This document shows, piece by piece, positions 38,790 to 49,380 of a DNA stretch of 64,000 bases. The stretch comes from Cyclaneusma minus (Eukaryota > Ascomycota > Leotiomycetes > Marthamycetales > Marthamycetaceae). The stretch is taken from positions 248,001 to 312,000 of the forward strand of contig JAKZHN010000012.1 in the NCBI GenBank assembly GCA_037179335.1, in the 5' to 3' direction. The translations under genes were made by a program, and so were the position numbers. The notes under the pieces are model-generated. The model was not told the DNA's origin. It saw nothing but the letters and a program-made list of their open reading frames with translations, and searched no databases. Position 1 is the stretch's first letter. The number at the start of each line of letters is the position of its first letter.

Positions 38790-38837
38790 TCACGTGACTG
38801 CACTAGCGTGCCTCAGGGGCATTTTACGAGTATAAAA
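38790..38837 (+). promoter_or_regulatory. E-box plus TATA promoter, array unit 1
   Basis: TCACGTGA (38,790-38,797) lies 41 bp before TATAAAA (38,831). TCACGTGA is the palindromic site bound by Cbf1-type bHLH factors in fungi. A pyrimidine-rich leader follows about 30 bp after the TATA box. Confidence 0.6.
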
Positions 38838-38899
38838 GGGCTTCAAAGGGCAGGAAACCACTTCTCTCTTCCAACGAAATGACAGTCAATGAAAACTCT

Positions 38900-38971
38900 A
38901 TGGCGGTCGTTGTTGGCCGTGGACCCAAGGGCCGTATCTTGGGTTTCCCCAGGCAGTGGAAGCGCTACTGA
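38900..38971 (+). CDS. Small ORF of array unit 1 (23 codons)
   Basis: It starts 69 bp after the TATA box with MAVVVGRGPKGR and ends FPRQWKRY. It is the best-formed of the array's small frames, basic, with a clean stop. Unit 4 (39,933) has a related nucleotide stretch ending PRQW but is broken by an early stop. Coding is not proven; the conserved start block may matter as RNA. Confidence 0.35.
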   Translation: MAVVVGRGPKGRILGFPRQWKRY

Positions 38972-39251
38972 AGAAACGTTTTGCTCCAGCTAGAACGCAT
39001 GATGGGTGGAAGATACTAGAATGTGAGACGCCACTGTTGCTACTTTGTGTTGCTGTCGCTATATCAATCTACAACCGCCGACGTGGCCTGCTGCTGCTCT
39101 TTCATATGCTTGCTATTTGTCCTCTGAAAATCTTGGGTGAGCGCAAAAGCCTTCAGCAGGGCAGGAGCTGGAGGCAGAGTACTATAAAAAGACCTCCAGA
39201 GTAAGAGAAACACTTTCTTTTCCAGACAAACAATACGAGACAATCCCCCCC

Positions 39252-39428
39252 ATGGCAGTCATTGTCAGTCATAGACTCAAAGCTTGTATTTTCCCTGAGC
39301 TAAGCAGTAAAAGAAGTCAGTGCTTCGAGTTTATCTCGCATGATGGACGGAAGAGATCAGAGCGTGCCACCAGTCTTTTAGTGCTGCATTTCCATGCTGC
39401 TGCCGCTCGCTCTACTTACCACCGTTGA
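39252..39428 (+). CDS. Small ORF of array unit 2 (58 codons)
   Basis: It starts MAVIVSHRLKACIFPE, 69 bp after the TATA box at 39,183. The first codons match those of units 1, 4, 7 and 12; later codons do not stay in a shared frame. The product may be spurious. Confidence 0.3.
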   Translation: MAVIVSHRLKACIFPELSSKRSQCFEFISHDGRKRSERATSLLVLHFHAAAARSTYHR

Positions 39429-39805
39429 GCCATCCGGCATCCATAAACTTGTTCCTTGCCAGCTTACTACTCTTCGTCCCTCGCAACAGCCCTAAAAGGC
39501 TGGGACCTCTGCCCAAGTACTATAAATAAGACCTCAAGGACCGTGGAAACACTTCTTTTCTCTACGACCAAAACGAGTCAAGAACTCTTTCATTGTCTTC
39601 TCAATTCGGAGACTCTAGATGTTTCACAATGCTGGGAGTTGTAAGGCGGATGGCAAATGGCAAAGAGACTTGATACTTCGAAAGACCTAGAAGGAAACAC
39701 TTGTGCAATTATTGGAGTTTAGGGCTTTTTGGATCTGTCGCTGGGTATTATTTCTGCTGCGCCACGTATCTGCTGTTGATGAGGTTATTTGCTAACAAGA
39801 AGAGA

Positions 39806-39867
39806 TCACATGACTTATATTGCGGTCGCCTGCCTCAGGGGTAGTTCACGGATATCTACCTATAAAA
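39806..39867 (+). promoter_or_regulatory. E-box variant plus TATA promoter, array unit 4
   Basis: TCACATGA (39,806) lies 55 bp before TATAAAAA (39,861). The following frame starts at 39,933 with MAVIV and stops after two more codons. Confidence 0.5.
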
Positions 39868-40291
39868 AGGGCTGAGAGAGTCGGGGAAACATCTATCTTT
39901 CCCAAGCTAGAGGTCTCGATCGTACGTCGATGATGGCAGTCATTGTTGATTTTTGAATTCGAAAGACGGTAGTTTTGAGGTTATTCCTAGGCAGTGGATG
40001 GAACGCTAGAGGGATTTTCAATACTACAGGTCTAGAATGGATGTGTGTGGAAAATTTTGAACAGTAGAGCGTGAACGTTTACTGTCGCTGAATCTATCTA
40101 CCACCATTGACCTGGACTGTTGTTCCTTTTGGCCGACTTGCTAGGTATTTGCCTTTTTACACTTCTGCGGCGCAAAAACCTTAAGAAGTGTGGGAGCTGG
40201 AGACATTGTATTAGGTATAAAAGGGCTTGGAGAGCCAGCGAGCCACTTTCTTTTCCAAACAAAAAAGAAAGTAGTGAAACAAAGCAGGTCG

Positions 40292-40411
40292 ATGGCGCCC
40301 ATTGTCAGCCATGGACGCCAAGCCTGTGTTCTGCCTAGTCGGGTAGAAGAGCTGACGATAAAGAGATCTTGCTCCTCCAACTACGGAATGGATGTGAATG
40401 AAAATGAATGA
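40292..40411 (+). CDS. Small ORF of array unit 5 (39 codons)
   Basis: It starts MAPIVSHGRQACVLP, close to unit 2 (MAVIVSHRLKACIFP), 76 bp after the TATA box at 40,216. The shared residues extend about 15 codons, the longest protein-level similarity between two units. Confidence 0.35.
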   Translation: MAPIVSHGRQACVLPSRVEELTIKRSCSSNYGMDVNENE

Positions 40412-40797
40412 GAGCGCGGAAAGACTAGAGAAAATGGTGCGATGACATGTTGCTGACGCTGCACCTATCTACCGCCCTCGACTTGGTCTGCTGTTGTTCT
40501 TCAAAGGTTTGTCGTCTCCTTGGCTTTCCTGTCGCGAAACCCCTAGAAAGGCGAAAGCTTTGAGTGAGAGTAGTATAAATAAGAGTCAAGGAACGCTGGA
40601 AATCTTTTCTTTCTCACAAACGAAAAGAAAGCATCCCGCGATCGATGTCCTTGTTGTGTATTTTTTTCAATAAATCGAAGTGGGAAGGGACACAGAATAG
40701 CGAATTTGGTACTTCAAAATCAAGCCAGATGAATCCCCTGGGTATGCACTGAGCAGAGTGTAAGGCTCTAGTCTCTACCACTGCTTCATTAGTTCCC

Positions 40798-40851
40798 ATG
40801 ACGGTCATGGTCGGACACGAATGCAATCTTATTTCCCTAACTAAGCAGTGA
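40798..40851 (+). CDS. Small ORF in unit 6 (17 codons), no adjacent TATA
   Basis: It starts MTVMVGHE and ends with a stop in the TTTCCCTAA/AAGCAGTGA block that follows the start block in other units. The unit containing it is longer than usual (508 bp between TATA boxes), as if one promoter had been lost. Confidence 0.25.
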   Translation: MTVMVGHECNLISLTKQ

Positions 40852-41153
40852 GAATTTGCCGAAGAGAGGTCGGGCTACAGCTGGAATGCATGATTTGAGC
40901 AAGGGACATGACCGTAACTTACCAACTGCTGTCATTTTCAGCTTGCTGTCGCTGTATCTGTTTACCGCCGTCGACCTGGGCTGCTGTTGCTCTTTGTAGG
41001 TTTGCTTTTCTGCATCGTTCTTACACTCTCGCGGTCGCAGAAGCCTTAGAAAGGCTAAAATCCTAAGGCAAAAGCAACTACTATAAAAGGGCTTGGAGGA
41101 ATGGGGCAGCACCACTTCTTTAATCCAACCAAAAACCTAGTTCCAAATATCAC

Positions 41154-41402
41154 ATGATGGCCGTCATTGTCAACCACAGATACAAGTCTGTATTTTGCTC
41201 AAGCAGAAATGGATGCCAGAGGCTTTGCGCTCCAAGTAATGACTGGATGATGGGTGGAGCGCGAAAATTTACGACCGCTGGATATATCTATCATCGCCGA
41301 ACCTGGCCTGCTATTGTTCTTCATAGGTTTGTTGTCCACCTGCCCTTCTTCTTACACCCTTTCTCTTTCGGCGGTCGCAAACCCTTGGAGGCTGAATATT
41401 GA
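41154..41402 (+). CDS. Small ORF of array unit 7 (82 codons)
   Basis: It starts MMAVIVNHRYKSVF, 72 bp after the TATA box at 41,082. It reads through the rest of the unit into the GGCGGTCGCAAA block, so its length is probably chance and only the first codons are shared with other units. Confidence 0.25.
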   Translation: MMAVIVNHRYKSVFCSSRNGCQRLCAPSNDWMMGGARKFTTAGYIYHRRTWPAIVLHRFVVHLPFFLHPFSFGGRKPLEAEY

Positions 41403-42401
41403 AAGCTTGAGGCGAAGTACTATGAATAGAGATCAGAGGACACATTTCTTTTCTCTTCAAACACCGAGTTGAACAAACAGCAGAAGAATGCTTCCCACGG
41501 ACGCCGAAAACCTCTTACTTTCTCCGGACAACTGAAGTTGGAAGAGCGCAAGTGATATATCAGATGGGTTTGGTGCTTCGATATCGAATAGAGGATTAAT
41601 GTGTTGAGGAGAACAGAATATTCTAATACCTCCTTTTCTTTTTGGTCTGGCTGCTGCTCCTCCACGTACCTGCTGTCGATTGCGGGGCTTGATGTTCTCA
41701 TACAAGGTGGTGGTCCTTGCCTTCTTACACTCTCGCGATCGTAAAGACCCTAGCAAGGTTAGATCCTGGAGGCAACGTACTATAAATAGAACCAAGGTGC
41801 AGTGGGAACACTTCTTTTCTATACTAACAATCCTCTACTTCGAACGAACAAAGTCTGAGAAATTGAGAAGGGGATGATGCATTGCTCTCCATCGAGTTTG
41901 GAAAATGTCTGTTCTTTCTCTTCTCGTTCAACGAGAGTTCAGACTTGTTACTTCAAACCAAAACGAATTCATCATACACTGACGAGAGCGTCAGGCACCG
42001 TCATTGCTCTTATGATGTCATTGCTGCTCGTCGTTGTATCTGCTGTCGTTGATCGGGCTTGCTGTTCCCATTCATGGGTTTGATTCTTGACTTCGTACAC
42101 CCTTTCGCGGTCGCAAAAGTCCTAGGAAGCTCAGACATCTCAAGTCAGAGTATTATAAATAGGAGTCAGGGGACGCACTTCTTTTCTCTACAAAACAACC
42201 ATGCGAATATGATTGGTTCAGGAGACCTCACCACATTTTCTGAATGCCATTCACAGGAAGTACAGAGGATTGGTACTTCGAACTGAAAAGCAAAGCTTCA
42301 CCACGCCTTACGCTCTCCACATGCTCTAACACCGCAATTTTTTGTCTAGCTGCTGCTGCTTTACTTAGTACCTGCCGCCGCTAAGTTTGTTCACCAACAA
42401 A

Positions 42402-42450
42402 TCACGTGACTAAAGATTCCATCCCTTGAGCCAAGTTTACGAATATACAA
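42402..42450 (+). promoter_or_regulatory. E-box plus weak TATA, array unit 11
   Basis: TCACGTGA (42,402) stands 41 bp before ATATACAAGG (42,442), the same spacing as in unit 1. The start block downstream reads ACGGCAGTC, so ATG has become ACG. Confidence 0.5.
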
Positions 42451-42850
42451 GGGACCCAAGAATCAGGGAAACACTTTCTCTTTCAAGCAAGAACGTTGGA
42501 ACTTCCCCCCGACGGCAGTCTTTGGAGTGGTCTTCCCTGAGTGGAGCGCTGACGATGGAGAAATTTTGCAATTTTAGGGATAGAGCGGATGATGGGTGAA
42601 ACAATGTGAAAGGGACTAGAGCCTGGGTTCCCAGTGCTACTACTGAGGTGTTGCTGCCGAAGCTGTTTACTACCACCGTTGAGCTAAACCACCATTCCTC
42701 TACGAGTGTTTGGTCCTTGTCTTCTAACACTCTCGTAGTAGCAAAAGCTATAGCCATGCTAAGACCCTAAGGCGGACTACTATAAAAGGGCTTGGAGAGT
42801 CAGCGAACCATTTTCTTTTCCAAGCAATCGCTTGCTAAAGGACCAAAACG

Positions 42851-42907
42851 ATGGCGGTCATTGTTGGGCAAGAATTCGAAGAACGATGGAGTTTTCGGAT
42901 TCCCTAA
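42851..42907 (+). CDS. Small ORF of array unit 12 (18 codons)
   Basis: It starts MAVIVGQEFEERW, 70 bp after the TATA box at 42,781, and stops in the TTCCCTAAGCG block. It is basic-acidic mixed and has no recognisable domain. Confidence 0.3.
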   Translation: MAVIVGQEFEERWSFRIP

Positions 42908-43198
42908 GCGTGGGATGATAATGCTAGAGGCTTTTTGCTCAATGTCTAGAAAGAGTATGGGTAGTAGAGACTAGAGTGTGAAGAGGCAAGAGTATTCTGC
43001 ATTGACGTGGCGCTGCCGCGAAAAATGTTTGCTGCCGCTCACGGAAGCTGCTGTCGCTGCTCACATCTCCTCTTGGTAGGTACTATGGTTGTCGAGGAAG
43101 TTGAAAGTCTGTGAGACATCGGCCTAGTCCATCCAGTCTATGATTCCTGCATCTTCACATGATGGAGACTTTCAGCTAACTCATTCAATGTACCTAGT

Positions 43199-43242
43199 CA
43201 CGTGCCAGAGCAAGCCTCGAACCGAACTTCACGGGTACAAAT
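43199..43242 (+). promoter_or_regulatory. E-box plus degenerate TATA, array unit 13
   Basis: TCACGTGC (43,199) lies 36 bp before GTACAAATAG (43,235). The downstream frame starts at 43,307 with MAGVRF. Confidence 0.4.
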
Positions 43243-44100
43243 AGACTTCGAGGGGCAGCGGGAACCATTTCTCTCTTCAAAATAGACTTCCTGCTCGTGA
43301 ACGTCTATGGCGGGTGTCCGATTTTATTTCTGTTCATCGGTGCAGAGCGAGCGACTTGGTTTCCTTTTTTCGAGCAGAAGGACGAGACATTCTAGAGGTG
43401 TTCTGACTGCGAGCTAGAAGGGAGGGGGTGTGCCAGTGTGGAGACTATAGAGTATTTGAGGCCTTGATGCTGGTACTTGGTACTGTTGCTGCTATCTTAC
43501 CCATTTGCTGTCGTTGACGGGATTTGCTGTCGCCATTTAGAGAGTTGAACTCTTTTGTTGTCGTTGATCTTCACTGTTGCATTCAGATCATCCGACGCTT
43601 CTGTCATGTTCTCATAAGCTCGCTTGCAGAAGCAGTATAGGGCAGAGACTTCTAGTCAGGTATAAGTAGACCTCGAGGGGCAGCTGGAATCAACTTTTCT
43701 TCAGACAAACATGTGGAGACATTCCTACCTAATGGCGCTAAATGTGACATTTTTGTCTTTCATGGCTCGACTATGTATATCCATTTCTGATTTATCCAAG
43801 ATTGAAATGAACACCGAGGGGCGAGGACGAGCTTCAACGGGTGCTCCAAGCAGGAAATGCAACAAAGTGTATGTGTACCCTAAAATATGTGAAGTTTTTG
43901 ATGGTGCTAACTGCTACTCCGCTTGCTGTCGTTTCATCTACCTGCCGCCACATACCGGATCTGCTGTTGCCATTCGGATTCTGCCTGGTCCCGCAGGCAA
44001 ACTTGGGTTTTGGTCTTCAACCAAGTATAAATATGCCTCAAGGAACTAGGTAATCAATTTTACTTTCTCTAGAGACGATCAGGACGCCAGCTGCCTCGCG

Positions 44101-44268
44101 ATGGTGGCCATTCTTCGTTATCACCCAGACATTGACAGTATTCTTCGAGGGAGAGAAAACGGATACCACAAAGAAATTTCGTGCCCCATGGAAGGTGAAA
44201 ACAAGCGAGTGGAAGTGAGTGAGTACAAGGATCTACTGCTGTCACCACCTTATGTTGGTAGCTGGTGA
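44101..44268 (+). CDS. Small ORF of array unit 15 (55 codons)
   Basis: It starts MVAILRYHPDIDS, 75 bp after the TATA box at 44,026. The nucleotide block ATGGTGGCCATT corresponds to ATGGCGGTCATT of other units. A GTGAGT donor-like site overlaps its end (44,265), so splicing is possible. Confidence 0.25.
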   Translation: MVAILRYHPDIDSILRGRENGYHKEISCPMEGENKRVEVSEYKDLLLSPPYVGSW

Positions 44269-44932
44269 GTTTAACTGTCATCAACTCGACCTGTTGTCTC
44301 GGTTCAGATCTACTTTCTCCCCTGCCTGGGCCAAGAAAGGTGACGCTTGAGATTTGGAGCCGCCCAGGTATAAATAGGGGTCCAACACTCGTGGCAACCA
44401 CTTCTTCCTATAGATAAGCGGGAGCTAGCGCCCAAATATGGTGATCACGGCATTTGATCATTCACCAAGTGAGGCTCTGAAGTCCACCAGGGAGTGAGAC
44501 CTAGGCCAAAAGCTAAAAATAAATAGGCTTTGGAAGGTAGTGAAAATCACTCTTCATCGCTATTAGAGACAATAGCAGCAAGCAAGTTGCGCCGTCTGTG
44601 CTTGTGGCTTATTATTGAATCAAAACTTCTGCGCATTCCCGGGTACCAAAACTAATATGGAAGAGTCAGCTCCCACCTGACGCACGCGGAGAACCGTCAG
44701 GAATTGAAGATTTCTGTATGTGAGGTTCAGCCTCTACCACTTTTTGACACTGCTGCCACTGTTTCGCTTGTCCACTGTCATGTTATTCTCAGTTGCTACA
44801 ATTTCCAGCACCCTGTTCTCGCTTACGAAAGCATAGGAAGCCAGAAGCTTGAAGTAATCTATAAATAGGCCTCGAGGAGCAGAGAAAATCCCTTCCCTTC
44901 TCCAGACAAGACAACCGCGATGTCGTCATGGC

Positions 44933-45004
44933 ATGGCGGTAACTGCTGTTGGTCGAACTCGAGACTTCTCCTATTTCCTAGTTGGTGGAATAGATACGGA
45001 ATGA
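44933..45004 (+). CDS. Small ORF of array unit 18 (23 codons)
   Basis: It starts MAVTAVGRTRDFSYF, 73 bp after the TATA box at 44,860, with the same length as the unit 1 frame and a comparable VGR motif. An upstream ATG at 44,920 in another frame could interfere. Confidence 0.3.
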   Translation: MAVTAVGRTRDFSYFLVGGIDTE

Positions 45005-45363
45005 ACTCCCAGGAGAAGAAATTATGTGTGCATGGAAGAGACTAGATATCATTCAGCTATCTTGTCATCACTGCCACTCTATGTTTCTACCGTCACTGAC
45101 CTCGTCTGCTGTTCCCCACCTCACTCACATGGTTTGCTTTGACTTCGCTTGATAGGCCTCGAGGACTTGGAGTGAGCTGATTACCTATAAATACGTCAAA
45201 AGGGGCAGTGAGAAACCCTTTTTCTTCCAGATAAAAGTCACCACGTCAAGCGCGCGCGAATGATCTGCGCCGTTTTTGCGCAAAACACTGCGTCCTCCCA
45301 AGTCGTCGCTTCGGTATGTGTACGAAGAGTAGATTTAGTACAGCAGCCTAAATGTTGCAACAC

Positions 45364-45420
45364 CATGGTCAGGGTGGCCCGTGCGCCAACTCCTTCTCCC
45401 ATACCCTGACCTCCACCATG
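45364..45420. other. Inverted repeat (possible hairpin) inside array unit 19
   Basis: CATGGTCAGGGT (45,364) pairs with ACCCTGAC (45,403) and CCATG (45,416) around a loop of about 27 bases, with a five-base bulge. The unit is longer than the rest (581 bp between TATA boxes), so this looks like sequence inserted into the array. A palindrome TTTTGCGCAAAA lies nearby (about 45,273). Confidence 0.5.
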
Positions 45421-46100
45421 GGGCTCAGGCCACCACGCTAAGCCCTGGGTATATCTACTGAATTGCAGGGAGCTCTCCGTAGACTAGACGACATCATGAA
45501 TATACTCCGTTGCCTGCTACCCTCGTTTATACGACTTTAAGTGATCACTTCTCTTCCCCAACTGATATCAACACTAAAAGAAATTGAATATGGGTCCATT
45601 GTGTAAAAGTGAGTTTCGAATGCTGCCGCTTTCTCAGGGTATTGTTGTTGCTCCGTCTATCCACTGTCGTTGACCCTGGTTGCTGTCTATTCCAAATGCC
45701 TTCTCCAATTTATCTCTGCGGCTATTGTGAGAGCATTGGGTGCTGGAACTCAGTCTGAAAGCAGGGTATAAAGAGGAATCAATCCGCAATTGGGGTTTCT
45801 TCCCCAGAAGCCCAATAAGGCTCGATACACTTCATGCAAGAACGGATGGACTTGATGGTCCAATGTCCATCCTGCTGCATTTCCTCAAGCAGTAACCATG
45901 TTATGGTTACCGAGGACATCTAATGGTTCGATAAGAACAAAGTGCGTAGACCGTGACAGAGTGACGCTGAATGCTGTCGCTTCTGTTTTCTACCGTCGCC
46001 GTCAAACTTACAACAGCAGTATGCGGTCATAAAGAAATGAATAGAAGGGTTCCAGATGCTGAGTTAGGGGCTCAATTTCTGTATCCTTCATAAGTCCTGA

Positions 46101-47133
46101 GCCTACAACTATGCGGTAAGGTTGTTGTATGGCTTTACCTCACGATGAGAGAGGTAAAGGGAGGAAGATGGAGAATTCTCTTATAGTTCCTGGGGTTTTG
46201 AGCTTGCGGATTAGTGCAAAGATGGTCCTCCTTCGTAAACTCACGTTCGTAAGTGGCGGAAGTGTTGAACTAACGACGGCAAGATATAGATGAGGTGGTG
46301 GGTTTGGGCTTTGGTGGCAGATTACCGAATGTGGATGTAAACCATTCAATAGGTTTTGTTGTCTGTACCTAGATAAATACGGAAGTTGTGATCTATGGGA
46401 TTCCTGCAAGTCAATAAGTCAGATTGGCCCTGGGCAGGTGAGGCGGAGCTGGTGGAGACATGCGCATGCAGTGTAACAAATTTCGTGTTTCTTGTTGAGA
46501 GATAGGAGGCAGAAGGAGGGGCTTTTTTATAGCTCCTGGGGTGGCAAACTGACTTGTTGTTAGCCCTTTTCGTGATGGCTGAACCTCCTTTCAAGAATTT
46601 GAACTCTGGGACTTGTATTGCGATTCTTTCGCCTTATTGTTTATTGTCAGAAAATGTCTGATGTTTCAAGGCTTTATGTCGACGTAAAACAAATTGGTAT
46701 GAGGTATGTCTACTCGATTTGACTACTCTTGGACTGCAAATATTTCGAAATCACTGGAGACACAATCGCAGCCTGCGAACTAGGCTACTTGCCATTATTC
46801 CGGGCTGAGTACTGTGGGACGAAAGAAGACTCCATACGGATTGCGGATCGACGAGCCAAATTACTACGATTAAGCAAGTTCAAAGAATTGGGAGTAGATG
46901 AGGTCAGGTGATCCATGATGTCGCTTTTTTCAAGTTACCCGGACCTTGGGGTTTTGTCTATCTAGCTCTTCGATAGCCGAATTCCTGTCGAGTGGTGGTG
47001 TGCTCTCCCATCCCATTGGCCGATCCTGCTGTACCACATCGGTAAAAGCAGTCAACCTTCTCGTCTCTCATCTTGGTGTTTGCCTACCCTACAAATAATC
47101 TAGACAATACTTCGACAACCTCACTGTCCTCAT
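46101..47133. other. Region between the array and the HET gene, no supported gene
   Basis: A frame at 46,729-46,911 looks somewhat protein-like but has no ATG, and no splice combination I tried joined it to an upstream exon. The last few hundred bases should hold the promoter of the HET gene. Confidence 0.4.
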
Positions 47134-49104
47134 ATGGAGCAGCACATCATGATCCCCAAGGACCAATCAGCTGATGCCAGCAATTCGAAGCGTTCTCTCG
47201 ACCAGATGGAGACCAATCTCTATGCGACACTGCCGTTGGATGCAGCCTCCCGAGATATCCGCCTGCTCACCCTCCAGCCTTGCGTCGACCAAGATGATCC
47301 GCTCGTTCATTGCGAGATGAAAGTCGTCTCTCTCGACACTAAGCCGTATTATTTCGCTCTTTCATACACTTGGGACCAGACAGCATGCGACGTTATCGAA
47401 GTCAACGGACAAATAGTCACCGTGAGTGCGACACTTGCAAACGCTCTGACGGAAATCAGGACCTTGAAAGCAAACAAGCAACCAATCCAGATCTGGGTCG
47501 ACGCCCTGTGCATCAACCAGGAGAATGGACAGGAGAAGAATCATCAAGTACGTCAGATGAGGCAGATCTACGAGCAAGCTCATCAAGTCATTGTTTGGCT
47601 CCGAGACCCATCTTCTGTCTGCCACGGCGTAGCCCAATTCCTTCACATCCTGGCCGATGCAGACCTGGCAAAGCTTATACAAGTTCTGGAGGAATACACT
47701 ATCACATCCTGCTTGATGATGAATGTAGAAGTCAGAGTGCAAGTCACCTCTGGTCCTTATGAGCCTACTGGTGTTCATTCACCGCGTGAAGCGCTCCACA
47801 AGCTTGCGAAGTTTTGGGATGATCCTTGGTGGCGACGTACCTGGATTGTCCAAGAGCTCGTTGTTTCCACAGATGCTTTGGTGTTATTCGGGCGCGGTTC
47901 TATTCCATGGGATGTCATTGGGAAAGCCATGGCTTCCTTGCGCCTTGAGTATGATCGGCTTTATCATCTGTACAGAACTCGAACCGATATAGAGTGGCAG
48001 TTTCGTCCGCTGGAAAAAGAAAGATTCGAACTTCTCCACTTAGTTGTCGGTCATTACCCCAACTCTCTCGAGACGCTTCGAAAATGCTACAGCCAAGTCG
48101 GCGTTATTGGGCTGCTTTCTTCTCTTGTGAGCACCAGAGACAGGGAGTCCACGGACCCGCGCGACAAGGTCTTTGCTTTACTGGGACTCGCTACAGATGC
48201 GCACGAGGCGAGCTTGGAAGCCGACTATTCGATGCCTCTGGACCAGGTTTTCAAAATGGTGGTTCCCGACATCATCAAACGAGAGAGAAATCTTGACGTG
48301 CTTCTATGGGCCCCGACGCAATTCTCGTCAGACCCAAAAGATCTGCCGTCATGGTGTCCTGATTGGGTCACTCAGTCGTACCAGATAATATCTGAAGTAC
48401 CAATTCACTACGATGCGACCTACCACCATCATGGAGACTACACGCCCTGGCAATCGTTTGCCAGATATGCTTTGACACATTTCAAAGTGCCACCGGGCTC
48501 TGTCCCATCTGTTGAATTCTCCGAAGATCTGGAGGCGATGTTCACAGTTGGCTTCAAACTCGGAGAAATACAACAAATATCCTCCTGTATTCAGAGGACA
48601 GGAACTTTCGACGGTTACTTGGAGCAGATCATCCGCGAATTTGTCCCCAAAACAGACATTATGCAAAATACGAAGTACCCTTTGACCGAATATTATTGAA
48701 TAGAAGCATTACAGAAGACACTGGGGCTAGGTAGAGTACTGTTTTCCACTATAGGGAACAACCCTAACGAGGTGGCAACATGGGAGCGGTCCAACTTCGA
48801 CAGGCTGAGGCCTTTCAAAACTGACACCGGTCTGTTCGGTATGGGCTTTGGCTTTCCAGAGATGAAGGTGGGGAACATGGTCTTTTTGCTGCCGGGTGGA
48901 AGGACCCCGTTCATTCTCAGAAAGAAGGATGACAACTACATGCTAGTCAGCGGTTGCTACGGTATGTAAAGCTACGCCTAAGGAAGGATCACTTCTAACA
49001 TTGCTGATATTTATGTAGTCCACGGGGTCATGAACGGCGAATACATGAAAGGAGCTTTTCGGCGCAAATATGTGCAAGGCATGGAGCCTGTTACTATAAT
49101 CTGA
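47134..49104 (+). pseudogene. HET-domain protein gene with in-frame TGA; possibly functional in truncated form
   Basis: The 521-codon frame has the HET (heterokaryon incompatibility) motifs: FALSYTWD (residues 74-81), IWVDALCINQE (120-130), HQVRQMRQIYEQAHQVIVWL (137-156) and WWRRTWIVQEL (232-242). The frame stops at TGA (48,697-48,699). Homology to the paralogue at 6,060-7,407 continues in the same frame (from TLGLG through WERSNFDRLRPF to FILRKKDDNYM), then across a 57-nt intron (48,962-49,018, CTAAC branch site) to a stop at 49,102-49,104. The aligned paralogue codon is Cys, so one base change made the stop. About 115 C-terminal residues are lost unless read through. Met25 (47,206) aligns with the paralogue's start and is an alternative start. 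The N-terminal HET domain is intact, so a truncated product could still act. Confidence 0.85.
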
Positions 49105-49380
49105 CAAGGGGGTCGACTGAGTATGAGTCCGAACAGGGTCACTGAGCAAACCTTAGATAGAAACTATGTCCTAATTTCCTGTGTTATCTGGGTGAAGTGT
49201 CCCCGGGGTCCGACCAAAGACAGAAACACTATCCTTTTTGGGAATCTGTACCTTGCCAAACGATCAAGCTGGAGGGCGTGACCAACAAGACGGCTCCACT
49301 GTACCATCCCATGAAACATGACTTCAACTACTCATTGAGTAGTAGCGTCAATCCGAGAGAATCTTGATTATTCCTAAGTT

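Larger units (their letters stand above)
38760..46100 (+). repeat. Tandem array of about 20 promoter-bearing units, period about 350 bp
   Basis: The same order of blocks recurs head to tail. (1) A CTGCTGTCGTTGACC..GGCTTGCTGTTGCTCTT region. (2) CTCTCGCGGTCGCAAAAG plus CCTAGGAAGGCT-like sequence, or instead an E-box. (3) A TATA box (CTATAAAAGGGCTTGGAG or CTATAAATAGACCTCAAGG type). (4) A leader with CACTTCTTTTCT. (5) ATGGCGGTCATTGTTG. (6) TTTCCCTAAGCAGTGG and ATGGATG-like blocks. TATA boxes begin at 38,831, 39,183, 39,521, 39,861, 40,216, 40,574, 41,082, 41,420 (TATGAATA), 41,781, 42,154, 42,443 (weak), 42,781, 43,235 (weak), 43,661, 44,026, 44,369, about 44,515 (weak), 44,860, 45,186, 45,767 and about 46,027 (weak). 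Units are diverged, with best conservation around TATA. This suggests an amplified family of small RNA polymerase II transcription units; the product is unknown. Confidence 0.85.

Noticed and set aside
38760..46100. CRISPR-like interpretation of the array
   Set aside because: Units are about 350 bp, diverged and promoter-containing, in a eukaryotic genome; there are no short identical repeats with unique spacers.
46729..46911. Protein-like frame of 60 codons before the HET gene
   Set aside because: No ATG; the upstream ATG with a GTATGT donor (46,704) cannot be joined in frame at any acceptor I tested.
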